Assembly: GCF_014839805.1 (NCBI RefSeq)
Contig: NC_051141.1
Location: 19,228,777 to 19,292,776 of the forward strand
DNA: 64,000 nucleotides
Direction: 5' to 3'
Source of the DNA: Manduca sexta
Taxonomy: Eukaryota; Arthropoda; Insecta; Lepidoptera; Sphingidae
Below the pieces are notes generated by a model. The model was not told where the DNA came from, did no database searches, and saw only the letters and a program-made list of their open reading frames with translations. Position 1 is the stretch's first letter; the number at the start of each line of letters is the position of its first letter. A program made the translations under genes and the position numbers. Of the stretch, positions 59,450 through 64,000 are shown one piece after another.

Positions 59450-60310
59450 GTAAGTGAGGTGCGTCGTTGCGCAAAGGATGGCTACTGAGTCTGCGCTCTG
59501 CTCTCGAGCGTATTGATCTAAGGTTCAATATTAACTCGTGCCACCCTAACTACCCCATTGGATAGGAGAAGCGCATATTTGTACATTAATAATCGCAATG
59601 TTTTAATGTTTTAATGGTGCAATATATTTCTAAATACGTCCCTATTAATGGACAATACTAAGCTATATTACAATTTCTTTAGTGAAAACTGATTTATAAT
59701 AACTGATATATTATGATTTCGTTGTTAAGAATTAAAAGCGATTCCATTATTGCTACTGCAACATTTAGACGCATTAATCAATGACTATTGCTTGAAGTAG
59801 CTTTTATTTAAAAAATAAGCATCGATTAAGGGATCTGAATGTTGCGTTTGCTCTAATCAAAAACAACTTAGATAATTTGAAGCAAAGTAAATAAAGCCAA
59901 AAATATATTAAAGAGGTCATGCACCAAGTAATACGTTTCAATAAATAATTAATATATTTCAACGGTTAAAACAATTACAGCATTGCAGGAACAAGGTACA
60001 ATATTTTTTTGCATTTGTAGCTACGCACAGCATCAAATACTTTTTCTATTCGTATAATAAATATATGAAACGAAATAGTTTGATTTTAAATAATTGAAAA
60101 AATGCATAAATATTATGTTCTGATACTATACACCTTTATGGAGTATGGGGTAAACGCATCAGCGTCTAGTGTAAGTGGAGATGCGCGCTGCGCACAGGTA
60201 AGGACAGTCGGCGTCACTGCGCATTAGTGATTGTCACCCGCAACATTGCGATGTACAGGCAATTGAAATGCATCCAAGACGCCATATCGAATTTGTAGTT
60301 CTGGTACATT
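59450..60310 (-). promoter_or_regulatory. Modules A and B of the 59.4-kb unit
   Basis: A has TAGATCAATACGCTCGAGAG at about 59500-59520 and AGACTCAGTAGCC at 59481-59492 on the minus strand. They are only about 30 nt apart, closer than in other units. B at 60178-60300 has GATGCGCGCTGCGCAC, a second CTGCGCATTAG and GACGCCATATCG. AT-rich spacer lies between, with no gene seen. Confidence 0.5.
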
Positions 60311-60639
60311 ATATATGAAATCGCAAATATGCCAAAACAATGACTAAGAAACAAAACAACCACGATAATTCAATTTGTAACGTGATAATGGTGAACAAGA
60401 GCATTTTATAACATCATCCAGTCTGAAACATTTAAAAAATGTCGACATGACTTAATAAACTTTTAAAAAACTTCCTCAAGTTTTTATTCTAGTAATATAT
60501 ATAAATTTTATTAAACGTAAGATGTTTATTACGTTTATGAGTAAATCATATAACATGAATCCACTTAATTAAACAAGATTCAAGAAGTTTAAAATGCTCT
60601 GAATACCAATAGCCCAGCAAATTAATTAATCATATTTAC

Positions 60640-60850
60640 CAATCCCATGCCGTGGTCGCCGCGACCTACTCCCGAGTGAAAAACAAACTAAAAATGCTAA
60701 GCCACTGTCACATAATTTCAGAGTCCTCAAACATGACTGTGTACTTTGATTCTACTCTTTTATTAAAAGAATATAACCGCAGCGGCTTACGGGCCCAGAC
60801 CGACGTCCGAGCAAACCTCGCTACAACTGAGGGTTGGCCCTTTACAAAAG
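60640..60850 (-). other. Promoter-like exon, copy 2 of 2
   Basis: Same layout as 53700-53920: CCTCAGTTGTAGCGAGG, GTTTGCTCGGACGTCGGTCT, a frame CLRTLKLCDSGLAFLVCFS, then CACGGCATGGGATTG|GTAAATA. GC content is high against the surroundings. Confidence 0.45.
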
Positions 60851-61900
60851 GTTGTACAAGTTCATCCCTACCCAAACCGAAAATCGATTTGCTAATAAGT
60901 TACGCACCCCTTATCATTACCCCACGAGGAAATATGCTCAATCATCCGAGACCCGCCCCGCCCCGTTCTGCCCTTTTTTCCTCCGGGCTGCCGGCCTGAG
61001 GGATCCTGGGCTTTCGTTCGTATATATACGTATTGTTGTATATATTGTATGCCTTGTAGATGTAATAAATTTAACTTGCCCCTTTTCTCAACGCAATATA
61101 ACAATAGAAAGGGATGGTTGTCTTTCTTCCACAAATTGTTTACATACGAGTTCTACGTTTTTTACTTGTGATGAAATGAACGAATCCTTTTTATAGTTAC
61201 ATATTAAGTATATAATTTGTAAAAAATACATTCTAACATACGTTACACAAATATAATACCTAAAAAAACAATATGGTAGATAAACTGTACAATAATTAAA
61301 TAAAAATATGTTCTTATCAACGGAAACCTTAGTCGCAACGAAAATAAAAACATACTTTATGCTAATCCATAAACCATCATAACGAGACTACGAACATGAA
61401 AAAGTCAAAAATCATGCTGTCAGTAATTAAAAGGAGTTCGTAAATATTAAGTTAAAACAAAGTATTTGGGCATGCTAATTCACTTATTTGATCCTTTTTA
61501 TGTTATAGGGGTAACGAGTCGGGTAACGACGCCAGCCGTAAGACCAGAAGCTTTGATTGAATTATGGTTGTTTTGGTCTCGTGCAATTTCCTTCGTAGGT
61601 TTTCCAGTGCAGTCTAATTAGGAGGTTGTAATTGAGATGGCGGCCTGTCTGTGTTTATATTATTTCTTTGTAATCAATTTTGTGTTGATTGTTTCTGTAG
61701 AATCCAGTAATACAAGCGATATAGGTATGTAACAAAAAGTCCTAAGGTCGAATTCAATATGTGTCCCCGTTATACGATGGAAAGATAGTAAAGGGGTGGA
61801 ATTATGATGATGTACCTTTGTCCTAAATTAGGTAGTATCACTTTTAGAAGAAGTCAAGAACCCTTCTTTAAATCGATATTCTTTTTTTTAAGACTGAGGA
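60850..61900. other. GC-rich patch then AT-rich interval
   Basis: Bases 60945-61020 are C/G-rich (CGAGACCCGCCCCGCCCCGT) followed by the palindromic CGTATATATACG at 61019-61030. A signal-peptide-like frame at 61638 (MAACLCLYYFF) is stopped after 16 codons. No gene is supported. Confidence 0.45.
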
Positions 61901-61904
61901 ATCC

Positions 61905-62060
61905 TATTATTATAAATGCGAAAGTTTGTGAGGATGGATGTATGTACCTATATGTATGTTTGTTCACCCGATGGTAAGTTATTACCACCACCTCTCAACT
62001 TTTATACCAGGAGGCATAGAGGTACGTTGCCGGCTTTTTAGGTTTATTGTTTATATATCG
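61905..62060. mobile_element. Fragment of a dispersed lepidopteran repeat
   Basis: CTATTATTATAAATGCGAAA, GTTTGTGAGGATGGATGTAT and GTATGTTTGTT match in style a very common repeat in moths and butterflies. A diverged relative lies near 28337. Confidence 0.6.
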
Positions 62061-62485
62061 TTTGCATTATTTAATCATTTATGTGTTCATTACCTATACA
62101 CCAAGTTAATTACCAAAATAAACGAAATGGGGTACGCAGACATTATGAATATTTAGTCTGAATTTTTGTTTTGTATGCTAACCTATGACGAGTTGAAATT
62201 TTCATAAATCTTACATGAAATTGTAGACACAACACGTAATAAGTAACAAATACTATAAAGATCACATATCGGCATCAATCATCAATGAAAACTAAATATG
62301 CGTATTGTACAAAGAGTTCTAAGATTATACGGAGCGGACATTGAGAAGATTGTCATACAAAAATTTTGAGCTTATGTAATGGTAACTAATTTACTGTGAA
62401 ATAGAAAAACATCAATGTAAAATACTTCATGTTCTTCCATATCATGATTTGCGCGTTTTTAATGTGTAAATTAGCGTATTTTTTA

Positions 62486-62832
62486 TAAATAATAATAATA
62501 ATAAATAATAACAGCCCTGTATTATATACTTGCCCACTGCTGAGCACGGGCCTCCTCTACTACTGAGAGGGATTAGGCCTTAGTCCACCACGCTGGCCTA
62601 GTGCGGATTGGTAGACTTCACACACCTTCGAAATTCCTATAGAGAACTTCTCAGATGTGCAGGTTTCCTCACAATGTTTTCCTTCACCGTTAAAGCGAAC
62701 GATAAATTCACAAAGAATACACACATGATTTTTTTTTAGAAAAGTCAGAGGTGTGTGCCCTTGGGATTTGAACCTGCGGACATTTGTCTCGGCAGTCCGT
62801 TCCACACCCAACTAGGCTATCGCCGCTTATAT
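62486..62832 (-). mobile_element. tRNA-derived SINE with (AAT)n tail
   Basis: Read on the minus strand, a polymerase III B-box GGTTCAAATCC (62764-62774) lies near the 5' end, and the element ends in GGGCTGTTATTATT next to an (ATT)n run at 62486-62510. Plus-strand landmarks are GCCCACTGCTGAGCACGGGC, TTAGGCCTTAGTCCACCACG and TATAGAGAACTTCTCAG. Other copies: 38915-39225 (diverged) and 12662-12735 (tail only). Confidence 0.85.
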
Positions 62833-62834
62833 TT

Positions 62835-64000
62835 TCTATAAATATATTTTTATAATTATTTTTGTATTAATATCTAAGGACTCTATATTGTCATCCGGAT
62901 TACGGACATTTCAAATAAGACAGCGACTTATTACCAATTGGTAATAACTATTGGAGCAAAAAAAAAGCCAAAATAACTTTTGGCCCTGACGTCCGGTCTA
63001 TAATTAACTATATAGTTTAATGTCTTTGCTAAGGTACGATTATTTAATGAATGAAATAAGACATAGTAAAAACTATCAAATTATATGGATTGACTAATAG
63101 GCGCTAGAAAACCACAATAGTGGATCAATGTGACGTATGAACAAATATTTCTTTTTAGAGATAACTTTATGACATCTTATTTTTTTTCCGTTAATGTGTT
63201 CAGATGCGATAGCAGGTAATTCCTTTATTTTTGATAATTAAAAGCTAGTGGTGTACCTATGCGTATTATGTATAGCATAATAACCTATAATTGTATCCAG
63301 TAAATACCATTTATCCGAAAGTTATCTCCGTATGCAGAGACTATCAAGGTTAAAGGGTACGTATGGGGTAAATGTTGTTATGGGGTGGATGGCGAAGTGG
63401 GCGCGCAATACGCAACTGCTACTGCAGCATGCTCTTAACTTGTTTTTTTTTTTTTAACAATACATATAATGCTCTTAACATGCCATAAACTTACCAGATT
63501 TCATAAAAGGGTATGAATTTATATTGGGAATAAGTTCACAATAGAGTGAGTGACTGATTTTGGTTCATTATATTTTTTTAAATATTTACGTTGTATAAAC
63601 ACTGACACAGAAAGAATGATTAAAATCATGTAACAAATTAACTAGTTATAAGCCTTTGAATTTCAGTAGAAGGGGTAAGTGTCAAAAAACTAGAAGAGAA
63701 AGACAATACACGCAAGTGACGTCATCGGGAATTACGATGCGTGCCAAAGAAAGACATGAAGCGATAAATCCACTGCGCCTACTCTTGCACATAGTAATAT
63801 TTAAAATATAAAATACTATCCCATTTCTTAATAATTTTAATACAGTTTTTCCCAAATGGCTTCTTTTTCATAGTCTGCATATAAAAAACAAACATACAAA
63901 AAAGGTACTAAATCTAACATAGGAACATACCCTTTTACATTTCATGGAACATAGCACACAGTTCTACTGAAATTCATATTCTGTTACAATAATATCAAAA
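62835..64000. other. AT-rich right end, no gene seen
   Basis: A poly-T tract lies at 63441-63455 and a duplicated ATGCTCTTAACATG-like word flanks it (63429 and 63470). No coding frame, RNA gene or module of the array was found. Confidence 0.5.

Larger units (their letters stand above)
31590..60310 (-). repeat. Array of promoter-like A and B modules driving short minus-strand ORFs
   Basis: Module A, with plus-strand text GACTGA(G/A), a C-rich run and TATTGATCTAG, occurs near 31.7, 32.05, 33.0, 33.3, 33.65, 34.55, 35.4, 35.93, 37.25, 40.65, 43.28, 46.12, 48.0, 50.03, 51.07, 52.9, 55.15 and 59.5 kb. Module B (CACATGCGC, often with GCCATTTTG and TATTGATC about 60 bp later) occurs near 32.3, 32.55, 33.8, 34.0, 34.83, 35.7, 36.5, 36.73, 39.77, 40.84, 42.67, 45.04, 46.38, 50.29, 51.34, 52.4, 53.37, 55.37, 58.75 and 60.2 kb. 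All A modules share one orientation. Left units (31.6-37.4 kb) are close copies with high identity. Right units are so diverged that only the motifs and protein residues align. Confidence 0.85.

Noticed and set aside
61638..61726. Signal-peptide-like start MAACLCLYYFF behind ATGGCGGC, with a GTATGT donor-like site after it
   Set aside because: A TGA stops the frame after 16 codons, so it cannot be a coding first exon as written.
62764..62774. B-box GGTTCAAATCC as a tRNA gene
   Set aside because: No tRNA cloverleaf or A-box partner fits; the sequence belongs to the SINE, which recurs at 38.9 kb.

Overview
The window looks like genomic DNA from a moth or butterfly (Lepidoptera). It is AT-rich and intron-bearing. 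It carries reverse-transcriptase remnants of several types, a tRNA-derived SINE in at least three places, Helitron-like and inverted-repeat elements of styles common in lepidopteran genomes, and a BEL/Pao gag knuckle. No bacterial gene, operon or CRISPR array is visible. The order was inferred from repeat style and arthropod-type promoter motifs, not from a species match.

Left part (1-31.4 kb): repeats with little sign of genes. A satellite of about 121-bp monomers fills 0.59-6.85 kb. Degraded retroelement pieces follow (7.9-8.9, 11.05-11.3, 11.56-11.78, 12.4-13.1 kb). A second complex satellite fills 14.75-18.7 kb, and an 89-bp satellite fills about 19.0-24.0 kb, partly arranged as five-monomer (445-bp) higher-order repeats. 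A 1.93-kb block joining these two satellites is tandemly duplicated. Possible exons of an unidentified minus-strand gene lie at 13.3, 14.0 and 26.8 kb. A transposase-derived exon lies at 29.05-29.46 kb, and a Helitron-like element with five internal 123-bp repeats at 30.4-31.4 kb.

Right part (about 31.6-60.3 kb): the most interesting region. About 18 diverged copies of a GC-rich module (here 'A') and a similar number of a second module ('B') recur in one orientation. Read on the minus strand, A carries CTAGATCAATA, a G-rich run and an arthropod initiator (TCAGTC or TCAGTA). B carries GCGCATGTG (NRF1/Ewg-like) and often CAAAATGGC (YY1/Pho-like). A short minus-strand ORF begins 68-165 nt after the initiator in most intact units. 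The ORFs fall into three groups: (i) a family of 31-46-residue proteins usually starting MCC or MCF (intact at 32.8, 35.2, 37.0, 43.1, 45.9 and 49.8 kb; broken elsewhere); (ii) two proteins sharing a C-terminal TFLRDL segment (52.7 and 54.5 kb), one expanded by about 11 nine-residue repeats; (iii) an intact SERF (4F5) gene at 40.2 kb. The sequence suggests a tandem array of small genes under one duplicated promoter type, with gain and loss of copies. I do not recognise groups i and ii.

Right end (60.3-64 kb): a second copy of a promoter-like exon also seen at 53.7 kb, a SINE, and AT-rich sequence with no gene I can support. No tRNA or rRNA gene was recognised.
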